From contig JAXDNJ010000035.1 in the NCBI GenBank assembly GCA_034669505.1, positions 27,450 to 91,449 of the forward strand: 64,000 nt of DNA. Direction: 5' to 3'. This DNA comes from JAFASC01 sp034669505. GTDB lineage: Bacteria > Pseudomonadota > Alphaproteobacteria > Rhizobiales > Beijerinckiaceae. The position numbers were made by a program, and so were the translations under genes. The notes below the pieces were generated by a model. That model saw only the letters and a list, made by a program, of their open reading frames with translations, was not told the DNA's origin and made no database searches. Positions 26,410 to 36,275 of the stretch are shown here, piece after piece. Every line of letters starts with the position of its first letter. The first letter of the stretch is position 1.

Positions 26410-29400
26410 TTGTCCAAGCGTGAGCAGACCCAGATCGCCGTCATCGGCCGCGCCTGCCGGCTGCCGGGGGCGCAATCAGTCGATGAACTGTGGTCCCTGC
26501 TCTCGGAGGGGCGCTGCGCCGTCACTCAAATCCCGCCGAACCGCTGGTCGCAGGAGCGCTTCTACCACCCCCGCGGCAACGAGCGTGGACGCAGTTACAC
26601 CTGGGCCGCCGGAATCATCGACGATATTTTCGGCTTTGACCCTGCCGTTTTCGGCATCTCGCCACGCGAAGCCGAGGCAATGGACCCGCAGCAGCGGCTG
26701 CTGCTCGAACTGACCTGGGAGGCTCTCGAAGACGCTGGCGTCAGACCATCGCAGATCGCCGGATCGGAAACCGGCGTCTATGTCGGCGCGGGCAGTCTCG
26801 ACTATGGCAATCTGCGCATCGGCGACATCTCCGGTGGCGACGCCTATTTCGCCACCGGCAACACGCTATCGATCATCTCCAATCGAATCTCTTATATTTT
26901 CGACCTGCGCGGTCCGAGTTTCACCGTCGATACAGCCTGCTCGTCCTCTCTCGTCGCGCTCAACGAAGCGGTTGCGGCAATCGAAAGCGGACGCGTCGAC
27001 ACTGCAATCGTCGCTGGCGTCAACGTTCTTGCCAGTCCCTACGGCTTCATCAGCTTCTCGCAGGCGTCGATGCTGTCGCGCACGGGCCGCTGCCAGGCGT
27101 TCTCCGCCAAGGCCGACGGCTATGTACGTGCAGAAGGCGGCGGCGTTCTCATCTTGCGCAAACTCGATGCGGCAAGAAGCGCAGAAAATCGCATTCACGG
27201 CCTGATTGTCGGGAGCGACGTCAATTCGGACGGACGAACGACCGGCATATCGCTACCCTCGAGAGCCAATCAGGCAGCGCTGCTGGAGCGCGTTTATACG
27301 CAGAGAGCCATCCGCCCCGACGATCTCGCCTTTGTCGAAGCGCATGGCACCGGCACGCGGGTGGGGGATCCCGCCGAGGCCGGCGCTATCGGTGACGTTC
27401 TCGGACGCAAGCGCTCGCGGCCTCTGCCGATCGGTTCGATCAAAACCAATATCGGACATACCGAAACGGCTGCCGGTATTGCCGGCGTGTTGAAGGCGAT
27501 GCTGGCCCTCGAACACGATTTGTTGCCGCCATCGCTGCATTTCGACGAACCCAACCCCGACATTCCCTTCAGCGACCTGAACCTGCACGTTGCCGGCGAA
27601 GCCATCGCCCTCGAAAAGCAGAACGGAGCGCGCTTTGCCGGCGTGAGTTCGTTCGGATTCGGCGGCACCAATGCGCATGTCATCCTCGCCGACGCACCGA
27701 AAGCGCGGACAGAGGCTGCAGAAGCGAGCCCTGCTTATCTCCTGATCTCAGCTCATACGAAGGCGGCGCTGGCGGCACTTGCCGGACGCTATTCGGAACT
27801 CGTCGAGAGCCTCGATTCAGACACAGTCGAACGCGTGGCCGCAGCCGCCGGTCAGGGCCGCGAGCGTTTCCCCGAGCGCATGGTGGTGCCGCTTGCCGAC
27901 CATGACGCACTGCGCGTTTCATTGCGCGCCGCTGCGGAGCAGCAGGCCGAGGATGTCGGCATCGGCGTGCGCGGAACAAGCGTCGGAAAGAATGCGTCCG
28001 TCGCGTTCGTATTCTCAGGAAACGGCAGTCAGTGGCCGGGCATGGGCCGTTCGGCCTATCGAGGCAATTCCGCTTTCCGTCAGCGCTTCGATGAAGTCGA
28101 TACGCATTTCCAAAAACTCTCCGGCTGGTCGCTGAAGGCGGAAATGTTTTCGGAGGATCTCGACGAACGGCTCGCCAAAACGAGCATCGCCCAGCCTTTG
28201 ATCTTCGCGATCCAGAGTGCAACGGCTTTCGCGCTGAAGCAGCAGGGGCTCGTCGCCGACATGGCGCTCGGCCACAGCGTCGGCGAGGTCGCGGCTAGCG
28301 AGGCCGCCGGCATCTTCGATCTCGAAACCGCCGTCCGCGTCATTTACTTCCGCAGCTTGCATCAGGAGCTGGCGCGCGACGCCGGCAGCATGGCGGTCGT
28401 CTTCGGCTCGCGCGAAGCTGCCGAGGCGATCGCCACCGAAATTCCCGCGCTTGCCGTCGCGGCGCATAACAGCCCGCGCGGGTTTACCGTTTCCGGCTCG
28501 GCATCGGCATTGAAGCTCCTGCCGAACGTTGCGCGTGCGCATCATGCGCGCACCCGCAAACTCGATCTCGCCTATCCCTTTCATAGCGAATTGATGAACC
28601 CCGTCGAGGCCCCGCTTCTCGTCGATCTCGAGGGCATTGCACCGGCAGAAGGCGAGCGAACATTCATCTCCACCGTCACGGGCGAGCCGCTCGGCGGCAC
28701 CGCGCTCGATGCGCATTATTGGTGGCGCAACGTTCGCGAGCCGGTTCTGTTCATGGAAGGCCTGCAGCAGGCGCTTCAGAGCGGCGCGCGCATCTTCGTG
28801 GAGATAGGGCCGAGCGCCACGCTCCTCGCCCACATCAACGACGTCGCGGAGAGCACGGACAATTCGGTTGCTTCTTTCGCGGTGCTCGAGCGCAAGGAGC
28901 CGGCCGGAGAGCCCATCGCGCGAGCGGTCGCAATGGCCTTAGCGAACGGCGCGCGCGTTGACGAGGAGCTTGCTTTCGGACGGATGTCCGGACATGTGGA
29001 TCTCCCGCTCTATCCATGGCAGCGCAAGACCTTTGCTGTGGCGGAGACGATCGAATCGACAGGCCTGACAGCGCCATGTTCATGGCACCCGCTGATTGGC
29101 GCGCGATTGGTTTCCGACCGGCTTGAATGGACGGCGCAGGTCGATCCGCAGCTCGTGCCCGACCTCGCCGATCACAAGATCGACGGGACCGTGCTCCTTC
29201 CTGGTTCCGCCTTCGTAGAAATGGCGCTTGCGGTTGCGCGAAATTGGCTTGAGACGGATCAAGCGACGATCGCCGATCTCGAAATCCAACAACCGATGCC
29301 TTTCGTCGGTGACATGTCGCGCGAGGTGATGTGCCGTATCTCCGCTGAAACGCGCATTCTCGAAATCCTGAGCCGGCCGCGGCTCGGACATACGCCGTGG

Positions 29401-32400
29401 CAAACGCACGCAACGGCGAAAATCGTCGTCAGCGCGGCGCATTCCGATCCGGCGGCCACTGCGCCGCGCGATTTCGTTCGGCAGATTTCCGGCAACGAAC
29501 TTTATCTCGCAGCGAACGCGGCGGGCCTGCAGTTCGGACCGTCGTTCCGGAACGTCGCGCGTGCCGGCATATCGCGCGATAACCGTATCGTCGTCGATCT
29601 GCGCAAGGGACATGCGAATTCATACGGACTCGATCCGGCACGCCTCGATTCCTGCTTCCATGGGCTTATTCTGCTTTTTGCCGATCTGTCGGTTCAATCG
29701 CGCCCCGCGGCGTATCTTCCGGTCCGTTTCGGCGAGGTGCGGCTCGAAAAACCGGGCGCGGTGATCGCGCGGGCGGGGCTCGACGTCGTTCGCTGCAACG
29801 AACGCACGATCATCGCCAATATTTCGTTGTTCGATGAGACGGGCGCGCTGATCGCCTATCTGCGTCAGGCGCGTTATCAGGCCGTGCGGGCGCGCGGCGC
29901 CGCACACGAGGATCAGCGTCCCTTGGTGCAGCGGCTTGCCTTGGCTAGCGAGCCGACGGCCTTCGCACGCGAGCCCTTGCCAACCCCTGCAGCCCTGTTG
30001 AAGGCCAGCGGTGCGCTGCAGAATCTTGCCAAGGGCCGTCAAACGACACCGGCCGATCTTATTCTGCTCGAAGGCTGGGCAACCTCGGTCTCGTTCGCGA
30101 TGGCGCGCAAGTTTGCGGAGAATGGGCGCATCAATATCGCGCGGCTGGTCACATCCGGACAGCTGCCGGCCGTCGCGCAGCTCTGGTTTGCCGACATTCT
30201 GAGCGCGCTCGAAGATAGCGGGCTTGCGCGTCACAGCGGTGACGATTGGATCGTGAAGTCAGACGCCAATCTGCCCGATCCCGATGAAATTCTTTCGACC
30301 TATGCGGAGGATCACCCCGAGCGCGCCGCGGAGCTTTTGCTTGCGGCACGAACGGCAACGCAGATCCAGACCTTCGCGTCAGGCGATCACGAGCAAATCG
30401 GCGGCGTCTCGTCTGCTGCGCAGGAAGCGTACGATTTCGCCGGTGGGTCGCCTGTCGCTTCGGCCGAAGCGATTGGCACGTTCCTGTGTGAATCGCAAAA
30501 AGCTTGGCCACAGGATCGCGCGCTGCGCATTCTGCAAGTCGGATACGGGCCTCTCTCCAAGATCGCGGCGTCGATTAGCTCTGATTTTGGGGCCCGGCTG
30601 ACGATATTCGAACCGGATCGGCGCCGATTAGAGCGGGCGCGGCTCGCGTTGGAGCGATTCGCCAATATCGACTTTGTGGACGCGCTCGCACCGATTCCGG
30701 CCCGCTCGTTCGATCTTGCCATCGCGGCCGACAGTCTCGCCCGGATTGGCAGCGAACGCGGCTTCTGGACAGCGCTCACGGAGAAACTCGCGTTCGACGG
30801 TCTGCTTCTCGGTGCGGAACCCTCCGCTTCGCTGTTCCGCGATGTTGTGTTCGGTCTCAATCCCGCATGGTTTGATCCGAGCCTCACCTCGACGTCGTCG
30901 GCTGGCGCACAAAGTCCGGAGAGCTGGCGGCGCACGCTCGACGCCGCCGGTCTTATCGACACGTCCGTGCACAAGCTCGCCGCCGATCTTGGCGGCGGAC
31001 TGCTCCTCGTTGGCCGTGCCCGCCGCGGGGCGTCCTCTGCAGATGCCGGCGCGAGCCGGGTACTGATCGTGATCGACGCCAACCGCGAAACGAACGAGCT
31101 TGGGCGCGAACTTGCCGATCGTTTGGCTGCCGCCGGTTCCGAGCCATTGCTCGCGACGCTCCGCGACATGTCGGAGATCGAGCCTTCGGGCGCGCCAACT
31201 CACATCGTCCACCTTGCCGGCGCGTTCGGCGAGTATGATTCGCCGCTTGAGGATCTTGCCGAACGATGCGCGATGCTCGAGCGATGCGTGCATTCGCTCG
31301 GTGCGCAGAAGACGAATCTGTGGGTCGTCAGCCCGGGTGCGCTGCACGGACGAGGTGCGAGCCCGGAAGCAAACGGGCTTTGGGCCTTCGCGCGAACGCT
31401 TGCGAACGAAATCCAGAACCTGAAAGTGCGCCGCGTCGATGCCGATCTCGCGCTGCCGGTGGACGCCATGGCCGAGCGGTTGAGTGCGCTTCTGCTCTCG
31501 GCAACCGACGAGACCGAAATCGCCATCGAGCCGCATTGCACGCGCGTCTTGCGTGTCGATTCATTCGACGCGCAGGTGCATGGAAGTGCTGCTCCCGCCG
31601 CGCGGCTGGAGCGCGGCGAGGGATCGGGTTTCGATCGGCTGTCCTGGGCGCCGGCGCGGCGGCCTGCTCCCGCCGCCGGCGAAATCGAGATCGAAGTGGA
31701 AGCGACGGGCCTTAATTTCCGCGATGTCATGTGGGCGCTGGGGCTCCTGCCCGAGGAAATCCTGGAAGACGGATTTGCCGGCGCCACGCTCGGTCTCGAA
31801 TGCGCCGGCCGCGTGCTGCGTGCCGGCCAGGGGGTGACCGAATTCCAGGCCGGAGATCGCGTGCTCGCTTTCGCGAAATCGGCCTTTGCCACGCATGTCT
31901 GCGTGCCGTCGGCGGTGGTCGCGCGCATTCCCGAAGGTGTCGCGACGGAGACTGCTGCGACGATCCCCGTCGCCTTCCTGACGGCGTATTACGGACTGAT
32001 CACGCTGGCGCGCCTGCGACGTGGCGAATGGGTGCTGATCCATGGCGGTGCGGGCGGCGTCGGCCTCGCCGCGCTCGATATTGCCCGCTGGCGCGGTGCG
32101 CGCGTCATTGCCACAGCCGGTTCACCGGAGAAGCGCGATCTCGTGCGCGCGCTCGGTGCCGAACATGTGCTCGACTCGCGCTCCGGTGCGTTTGTCGACG
32201 ACGTGCTGCGCATCACCAAGGATCAGGGCGTCGCCGTCGTCTTGAACAGCCTCTCGGGCGAGGCGATGGAGCGCAGCATCAGCGTCTTGAAGCCGTTCGG
32301 CCGTTTCGTCGAACTTGGCAAGCGCGACTATGTCGCCAATACGCATATCGGATTGCGTCCGTTCCGCCGCAATCTCTCGTATTTTGGCGTCGACCTGGAT

Positions 32401-33831
32401 CAGCTCATCCTCAACGACAGCGCACAAGGCCGGCGGCTGTTCCGCTCGGTGATGCGCTTGTTCGAGGACGGATCGCTGTCGCCGCTGCCGTACCGGAAAT
32501 TCAAGGCAAACGAGATCGTCGATGCATTCCGGCTGATGCAGCAGGCCGGACATATCGGCAAGATCATCATCTCGCCGCCGAGCAAGGGCGAGATCAAGCA
32601 GCTCCCCGACCGCAGCTTCGTCGCGCCGAGCGATAAGACGATCCTGATTACTGGCGGTCTCGGTGGATTTGGACTCGAGACAGCGCGCTGGCTGGTCGAG
32701 CGCGGCGCGCGTCACCTCGTGCTCGTCGGGCGCAGCGGCGCGGCGAGCGAGCAGGCGCAGCAGGCGCTGAAAGAGTTCCGCGCGCGCGGCGTCAACGTGC
32801 GTGCGGCATCCTGCGACGTCGCGGATGAGAAGGCGCTGCGCGGGCTCATGCGGGACATCGCCGACATGCCGCGGCTTGGCGGAATCATCCACGCGGCGAT
32901 GGTGCTTGATGATTTCGTGCTCGCCAATTTCAGCCGCGAGCGGCTCGAGCGCGTGCTCGAACCGAAGGTGCTCGGCGCCTCAAATCTCGATCGGCTGACG
33001 CGCGACCACCCGCTCGACTTCTTCATCTTGTATTCGTCGGCGACGACGCTTGTCGGCAATCCCGGCCAATCGGCCTACGTCGCGGCGAACGGCTACATGG
33101 AGGGCCTCGCGCGGCGGCGCCGCAAGGAAGGCCTGCCCGCGCTTGCCGTCGGGTGGGGCGCGATCGAGGACGTCGGCATCCTGACGCGCATGGATAACGT
33201 CAAGGATTCGCTGTCCAATCGTGTTGGCGTCACGCCGATCAAGTCGCGCGCCGCGCTCGACAAGATGGGCGAGATCCTCGCCGGACCGGCGTCGGCGCTT
33301 GAAGATGGCGTCGTCTTCATCGCGCCGATGAACTGGGGCAAGGCGCGCGATTTCCTGCCGAGCCTGCGCTCGCCGACATTCGCCGATCTCGCCCGCGGCC
33401 AGGATGCCGCTGAGGCGAGCGAGCGCGCCACGATCGACGTTCGCGCCATCATCGCGGCGGAAGGGCGTGACGCGGCGCGGCGGCAGGTTTGCGACATCAT
33501 CGTCGAGGAACTCGCGCGCATCCTGCGGCTGCCGCAGGAGGACGTGCCACGGGCAAAGCCCCTTGCCGAGGTCGGCCTCGATTCGCTGATGGGTGTCGAG
33601 CTCGCGATCTCGATCGAGGAGCGGTTCACGCTGCAAGGCTCGCTGACGGCTTCGGCGACCGGGCTGACGATCGCGGAACTCGGCGACCAGATCATCGGCA
33701 TGTCGGAAGACGCCGAAGTCGCCGTCGCGAGCGCCGTGCAGGGTGTGGCCGAGCGGCATTTCGGCAAGGACGCGGATTGGGCGCTGCTCGGCACGATCAA
33801 AGAGCAGATGGACGCGCAGCGCGAGGGCTGA
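26410..33831 (+). CDS. Highly reducing type I polyketide synthase (KS-AT-DH-MT-ER-KR-ACP)
   Basis: 2473 residues. KS, about 8-435: Cys177 in DTACSSS, His312 in EAHGTGT, His350 in IGHTE. AT, about 535-840: Ser623 in GHSVGE; the AYPFHS motif suggests malonyl-CoA. DH, about 890-1170: His922 in DHKIDGTVLLP, Asp1080. MT-like, about 1290-1540, with degenerate motif I. Structural psi-KR, about 1545-1700. ER, about 1735-2055: HGGAGGVG at 1878. KR, about 2070-2255: GGLGGFG, Ser2210, Tyr2223; an LDD motif suggests B-type stereochemistry. ACP, about 2340-2437: Ser2392 in GLDSL. No thioesterase or reductase releases the product. One module with full reduction implies iterative synthesis of a saturated acyl chain. 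The start is a TTG after GAGAGTG. Resembles the rhizobial RkpA type. Confidence 0.95.
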   Translation: MSKREQTQIAVIGRACRLPGAQSVDELWSLLSEGRCAVTQIPPNRWSQERFYHPRGNERGRSYTWAAGIIDDIFGFDPAVFGISPREAEAMDPQQRLLLELTWEALEDAGVRPSQIAGSETGVYVGAGSLDYGNLRIGDISGGDAYFATGNTLSIISNRISYIFDLRGPSFTVDTACSSSLVALNEAVAAIESGRVDTAIVAGVNVLASPYGFISFSQASMLSRTGRCQAFSAKADGYVRAEGGGVLILRKLDAARSAENRIHGLIVGSDVNSDGRTTGISLPSRANQAALLERVYTQRAIRPDDLAFVEAHGTGTRVGDPAEAGAIGDVLGRKRSRPLPIGSIKTNIGHTETAAGIAGVLKAMLALEHDLLPPSLHFDEPNPDIPFSDLNLHVAGEAIALEKQNGARFAGVSSFGFGGTNAHVILADAPKARTEAAEASPAYLLISAHTKAALAALAGRYSELVESLDSDTVERVAAAAGQGRERFPERMVVPLADHDALRVSLRAAAEQQAEDVGIGVRGTSVGKNASVAFVFSGNGSQWPGMGRSAYRGNSAFRQRFDEVDTHFQKLSGWSLKAEMFSEDLDERLAKTSIAQPLIFAIQSATAFALKQQGLVADMALGHSVGEVAASEAAGIFDLETAVRVIYFRSLHQELARDAGSMAVVFGSREAAEAIATEIPALAVAAHNSPRGFTVSGSASALKLLPNVARAHHARTRKLDLAYPFHSELMNPVEAPLLVDLEGIAPAEGERTFISTVTGEPLGGTALDAHYWWRNVREPVLFMEGLQQALQSGARIFVEIGPSATLLAHINDVAESTDNSVASFAVLERKEPAGEPIARAVAMALANGARVDEELAFGRMSGHVDLPLYPWQRKTFAVAETIESTGLTAPCSWHPLIGARLVSDRLEWTAQVDPQLVPDLADHKIDGTVLLPGSAFVEMALAVARNWLETDQATIADLEIQQPMPFVGDMSREVMCRISAETRILEILSRPRLGHTPWQTHATAKIVVSAAHSDPAATAPRDFVRQISGNELYLAANAAGLQFGPSFRNVARAGISRDNRIVVDLRKGHANSYGLDPARLDSCFHGLILLFADLSVQSRPAAYLPVRFGEVRLEKPGAVIARAGLDVVRCNERTIIANISLFDETGALIAYLRQARYQAVRARGAAHEDQRPLVQRLALASEPTAFAREPLPTPAALLKASGALQNLAKGRQTTPADLILLEGWATSVSFAMARKFAENGRINIARLVTSGQLPAVAQLWFADILSALEDSGLARHSGDDWIVKSDANLPDPDEILSTYAEDHPERAAELLLAARTATQIQTFASGDHEQIGGVSSAAQEAYDFAGGSPVASAEAIGTFLCESQKAWPQDRALRILQVGYGPLSKIAASISSDFGARLTIFEPDRRRLERARLALERFANIDFVDALAPIPARSFDLAIAADSLARIGSERGFWTALTEKLAFDGLLLGAEPSASLFRDVVFGLNPAWFDPSLTSTSSAGAQSPESWRRTLDAAGLIDTSVHKLAADLGGGLLLVGRARRGASSADAGASRVLIVIDANRETNELGRELADRLAAAGSEPLLATLRDMSEIEPSGAPTHIVHLAGAFGEYDSPLEDLAERCAMLERCVHSLGAQKTNLWVVSPGALHGRGASPEANGLWAFARTLANEIQNLKVRRVDADLALPVDAMAERLSALLLSATDETEIAIEPHCTRVLRVDSFDAQVHGSAAPAARLERGEGSGFDRLSWAPARRPAPAAGEIEIEVEATGLNFRDVMWALGLLPEEILEDGFAGATLGLECAGRVLRAGQGVTEFQAGDRVLAFAKSAFATHVCVPSAVVARIPEGVATETAATIPVAFLTAYYGLITLARLRRGEWVLIHGGAGGVGLAALDIARWRGARVIATAGSPEKRDLVRALGAEHVLDSRSGAFVDDVLRITKDQGVAVVLNSLSGEAMERSISVLKPFGRFVELGKRDYVANTHIGLRPFRRNLSYFGVDLDQLILNDSAQGRRLFRSVMRLFEDGSLSPLPYRKFKANEIVDAFRLMQQAGHIGKIIISPPSKGEIKQLPDRSFVAPSDKTILITGGLGGFGLETARWLVERGARHLVLVGRSGAASEQAQQALKEFRARGVNVRAASCDVADEKALRGLMRDIADMPRLGGIIHAAMVLDDFVLANFSRERLERVLEPKVLGASNLDRLTRDHPLDFFILYSSATTLVGNPGQSAYVAANGYMEGLARRRRKEGLPALAVGWGAIEDVGILTRMDNVKDSLSNRVGVTPIKSRAALDKMGEILAGPASALEDGVVFIAPMNWGKARDFLPSLRSPTFADLARGQDAAEASERATIDVRAIIAAEGRDAARRQVCDIIVEELARILRLPQEDVPRAKPLAEVGLDSLMGVELAISIEERFTLQGSLTASATGLTIAELGDQIIGMSEDAEVAVASAVQGVAERHFGKDADWALLGTIKEQMDAQREG

Positions 33832-33877
33832 GCCCCTCGCCGCTCCCTGACGGGTGACGGGGCGGCGGCTGCGCGGA

Positions 33878-34132
33878 TCAGGACGCCTTGCGCGAGGGGG
33901 AGCCGCGGCCACCCGGCCTGCGGCCGTACGAGGTCTGCGGCTTCGCCACGAACTGCGCTCCCACGGCCGGCCATGGGCGCGTCAGGCGGACCGAATAGGC
34001 TTCCGCCGAAAAGTCTTCCGCGGCCTTGCGCAGATCCTCAGCACTCGGCTCATTGCCGAAGGCGCGCAGATATTCCTCGAGCGGCATGTATCCGGCATCC
34101 GCCAAGGCGCGCGCGCTGACCCGATCCAACAT
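33878..34132 (-). CDS. Small hypothetical protein
   Basis: 84 residues, no family recognised. N-terminal half is helical and acidic (MPLEEYLRAFGNEPSAEDLRKAAEDF); the C-terminal half is basic and Gly/Arg/Ser-rich (YGRRPGGRGSPSRKAS), probably disordered. AGGAGGG about 6 bases before ATG 34132 supports real translation. It converges with the end of the PKS gene, 46 bases away. No function can be given. Confidence 0.65.
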   Translation of the reverse strand: MLDRVSARALADAGYMPLEEYLRAFGNEPSAEDLRKAAEDFSAEAYSVRLTRPWPAVGAQFVAKPQTSYGRRPGGRGSPSRKAS

Positions 34133-34209
34133 CGAAAATCCCTCCTGGTGGACAGGAAACTCGGCAGGAAAGACTCCGGTTCCCGCGTCGGCTTTCGTTC
34201 CAACGGCGC

Positions 34210-34674
34210 CTATCGTTTCCCGAGATCGTGCGCGCGCTGAAGCTCGATCAGCTCGGGCGCATGGCGGACGGCTGCCGCGGCGGGCGACCGGACCGGATCG
34301 AAATCGCCGAATGTATGGGGGAAAGCCCGCGAGCCGCGGAACACCATCAGACCATCCGAGGTGACGACAACGTCGCCGCGCCGAAGCGTCGGATCGTCGA
34401 GCAAACCGGTCGAGCGCGGCCCCACGCCAGGCTCGATCACCTTCGGATGAATGGCGAGGCGGGCCCCTGCCGCGAAAACCTCATAGCGCGCCCGCGCCCG
34501 CTCGACGCGGTCGAGCCAAGCGGCCCGGCTTGGCGGGCCGAGCGAGGACCGGCCCTCATAGAGCGGCTGCCCCGCTGACTGCGCGAAAGCCGGCCCGGCC
34601 ATCAGCGTCAAGAGCGAGCACCACCGCGCCAAACGCGGCAGCGTCGCGCGCGCGAATCGTCTGAGTGGAGGCAC
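34210..34674 (-). CDS. Hypothetical secreted/periplasmic protein
   Basis: 154 residues. The N-terminus has arginines, a hydrophobic core (LARWCSLLTLMAGPAFA) and an AFA-Q site fitting signal peptidase I, so the protein should be exported. The mature part contains GDVVVTSDGLMVFRGS and shows no known domain. The start is the GTG at 34674. It lies downstream of the Wzt/Wzm genes on the same strand, 58 bases away, so it may be co-transcribed. Function unknown. Confidence 0.7.
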   Translation of the reverse strand: MPPLRRFARATLPRLARWCSLLTLMAGPAFAQSAGQPLYEGRSSLGPPSRAAWLDRVERARARYEVFAAGARLAIHPKVIEPGVGPRSTGLLDDPTLRRGDVVVTSDGLMVFRGSRAFPHTFGDFDPVRSPAAAAVRHAPELIELQRAHDLGKR

Positions 34675-34732
34675 GCGAGGCCCTCAAGGCACAGCTTGCG
34701 TCGCTAACGCAGCCCTACCGTGATCGTTCCGC

Positions 34733-35488
34733 TCAAGCTCGGGCCGGCGCCGTCTGCCCGAGAATGGCAGCGCGATATTCCGCGATGATCGGCGCGGGCT
34801 CGCCGAACGCCCTGACCTTCCCCTCGTCGATCCAGACCACGCGGTCGCTGAGCCCGCGCAAATAATCGAGCGAGTGCGACACCATCAGGATCGTCCCGGT
34901 GCGCGCAAATTCTTCGATAAATCGTTCGCATTTGGCCTGGAAGGCTTCGTCGCCGACCGCAAGCGCCTCGTCAACGATGAGAATATCGGCGTCAGCATGG
35001 GCGCAGATCGCAAAGGCGAGCCGCGCCACCATGCCGCTCGAATAAAGCTTTACCGGCTGATCGAGGAAAGGGCCGATCTCGGCGAAGTCGGCAATCCCCG
35101 GAAGCCGCCGCTCGACTTCGTTGCGTTTCAATCCAAGGATCGCGCCGCCGATCCGCGCGTTTTCCCGTCCCGTCAGCGAGCCATCGAAGCCTGCGCCGAG
35201 TGCCAGGATCGGCGCGATGCGGCCTTTGACTTCGACCTTGCCCGCCGTCGGCGTCGTGATACCGCAGATGATCTGCAACAGCGTCGTCTTGCCGGCGCCG
35301 TTGCGGCCGATAATGCCGATGCGCTCGTTTTTGCGGACATCGAACGTCACGTCATGCAGCACCCAATGCTGATGATAAAAGTTCTTCCAAAAGCCGAGCA
35401 GCGCCTGTTTCAGCTGATCGTTGTAATGTGAATAAAGCTGAAACGCTTTGCCGACGCCACGGCAGCTGATCACCACGTCAGATGACAT
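34733..35488 (-). CDS. Polysaccharide ABC exporter, ATP-binding subunit
   Basis: 251 residues of the Wzt/KpsT/TagH group. Walker A GRNGAGKTTLLQ, signature LYSSGMVARLAFA (the relaxed form typical of polysaccharide exporters), Walker B ILIVDEALAVGD and MVSHSLDYL are all seen. The family's ALGAGFDGSLTGRENAR segment is present. No extra C-terminal carbohydrate-binding domain exists, so it resembles KpsT-type more than O9a-type Wzt. The start overlaps the upstream permease gene by 11 bases. With the permease it should export a lipid-linked polysaccharide. Confidence 0.92.
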   Translation of the reverse strand: MSSDVVISCRGVGKAFQLYSHYNDQLKQALLGFWKNFYHQHWVLHDVTFDVRKNERIGIIGRNGAGKTTLLQIICGITTPTAGKVEVKGRIAPILALGAGFDGSLTGRENARIGGAILGLKRNEVERRLPGIADFAEIGPFLDQPVKLYSSGMVARLAFAICAHADADILIVDEALAVGDEAFQAKCERFIEEFARTGTILMVSHSLDYLRGLSDRVVWIDEGKVRAFGEPAPIIAEYRAAILGQTAPARA

Positions 35489-36275
35489 CGACGATCACCG
35501 ATTTGTAGCGCATGAAGAAACCGTAGCCGGACAAAAAGATGCCGTAGGAGACGACGACGCAAACCACATACATGATCGGGCTCGGCAACTGCCCCTGTAT
35601 AACCAGCGCGCGCAGCATCTCTATGTAATCGCCGACCACATTCAGCTTCAACCACGGCACAATTTGCGGCGGAATCTGATCGAGCGTGTAGAAGATCGGC
35701 GTCGCAAACATCATGATCGGCACGATCGACACCATGAGGTGCGCCACGTCCTTAGTGAAGGCGCCAAGCCCCATCAGGAACCAGACGATTCCGAGCATCA
35801 TCAGTGCAAACGGCAGGATGACAAGCGGCGTAAGCAGGACCGTGCCCGGCAGCCAGTGCGCCGTGACAAGCCGAAAGACGAGCAGAACGACGAAACTGAT
35901 GCCCGCATAAACGAAGCCGCGGATCGAGGCGATCCAGGCGATCGCCTCGCTTGGAAAAATCGATTTCTTTACGAAGGAGGAGTGCTCATGCAGAAGCAGC
36001 GGCGCCCGATAGGCGAGTTCGCTGAACAGACTGAAGACGATGAGCCCACAAAAGATGTTGCCGGCGTATTCGGTAATGCTGATATTTTGCGCCTGAACCG
36101 GCAGTGCGATCGAAAAAATGAACGTATAGGCGATCAGCATCACGAGCGGCGCGGCAATCGCCCACACCCAGCCAAGCAGAGAGCCGCGAAAACGTGACTT
36201 CAGCTCACGGCGGACGACGGCGCGGATCAATTCCCGGTGGTGCCAAGCCCTTTCGAAAGGCACGGTCAAATACAT
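35478..36275 (-). CDS. Polysaccharide ABC exporter, ABC-2 type permease
   Basis: 265 residues with about six membrane helices. The N-terminal amphipathic part ELIRAVVRRELKSRFRGSLLG followed by WAIAAPLVMLIAYTFIFS is the hallmark of Wzm/KpsM/TagG permeases. ATG 36275 (MYLTVPFERAWHH) was chosen because homologous proteins begin here; the longer frame to 36374 is not conserved. It overlaps the ATPase gene. The polymer exported cannot be told; no glycosyltransferases follow within the window. Confidence 0.9.
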   Translation of the reverse strand: MYLTVPFERAWHHRELIRAVVRRELKSRFRGSLLGWVWAIAAPLVMLIAYTFIFSIALPVQAQNISITEYAGNIFCGLIVFSLFSELAYRAPLLLHEHSSFVKKSIFPSEAIAWIASIRGFVYAGISFVVLLVFRLVTAHWLPGTVLLTPLVILPFALMMLGIVWFLMGLGAFTKDVAHLMVSIVPIMMFATPIFYTLDQIPPQIVPWLKLNVVGDYIEMLRALVIQGQLPSPIMYVVCVVVSYGIFLSGYGFFMRYKSVIVDVI

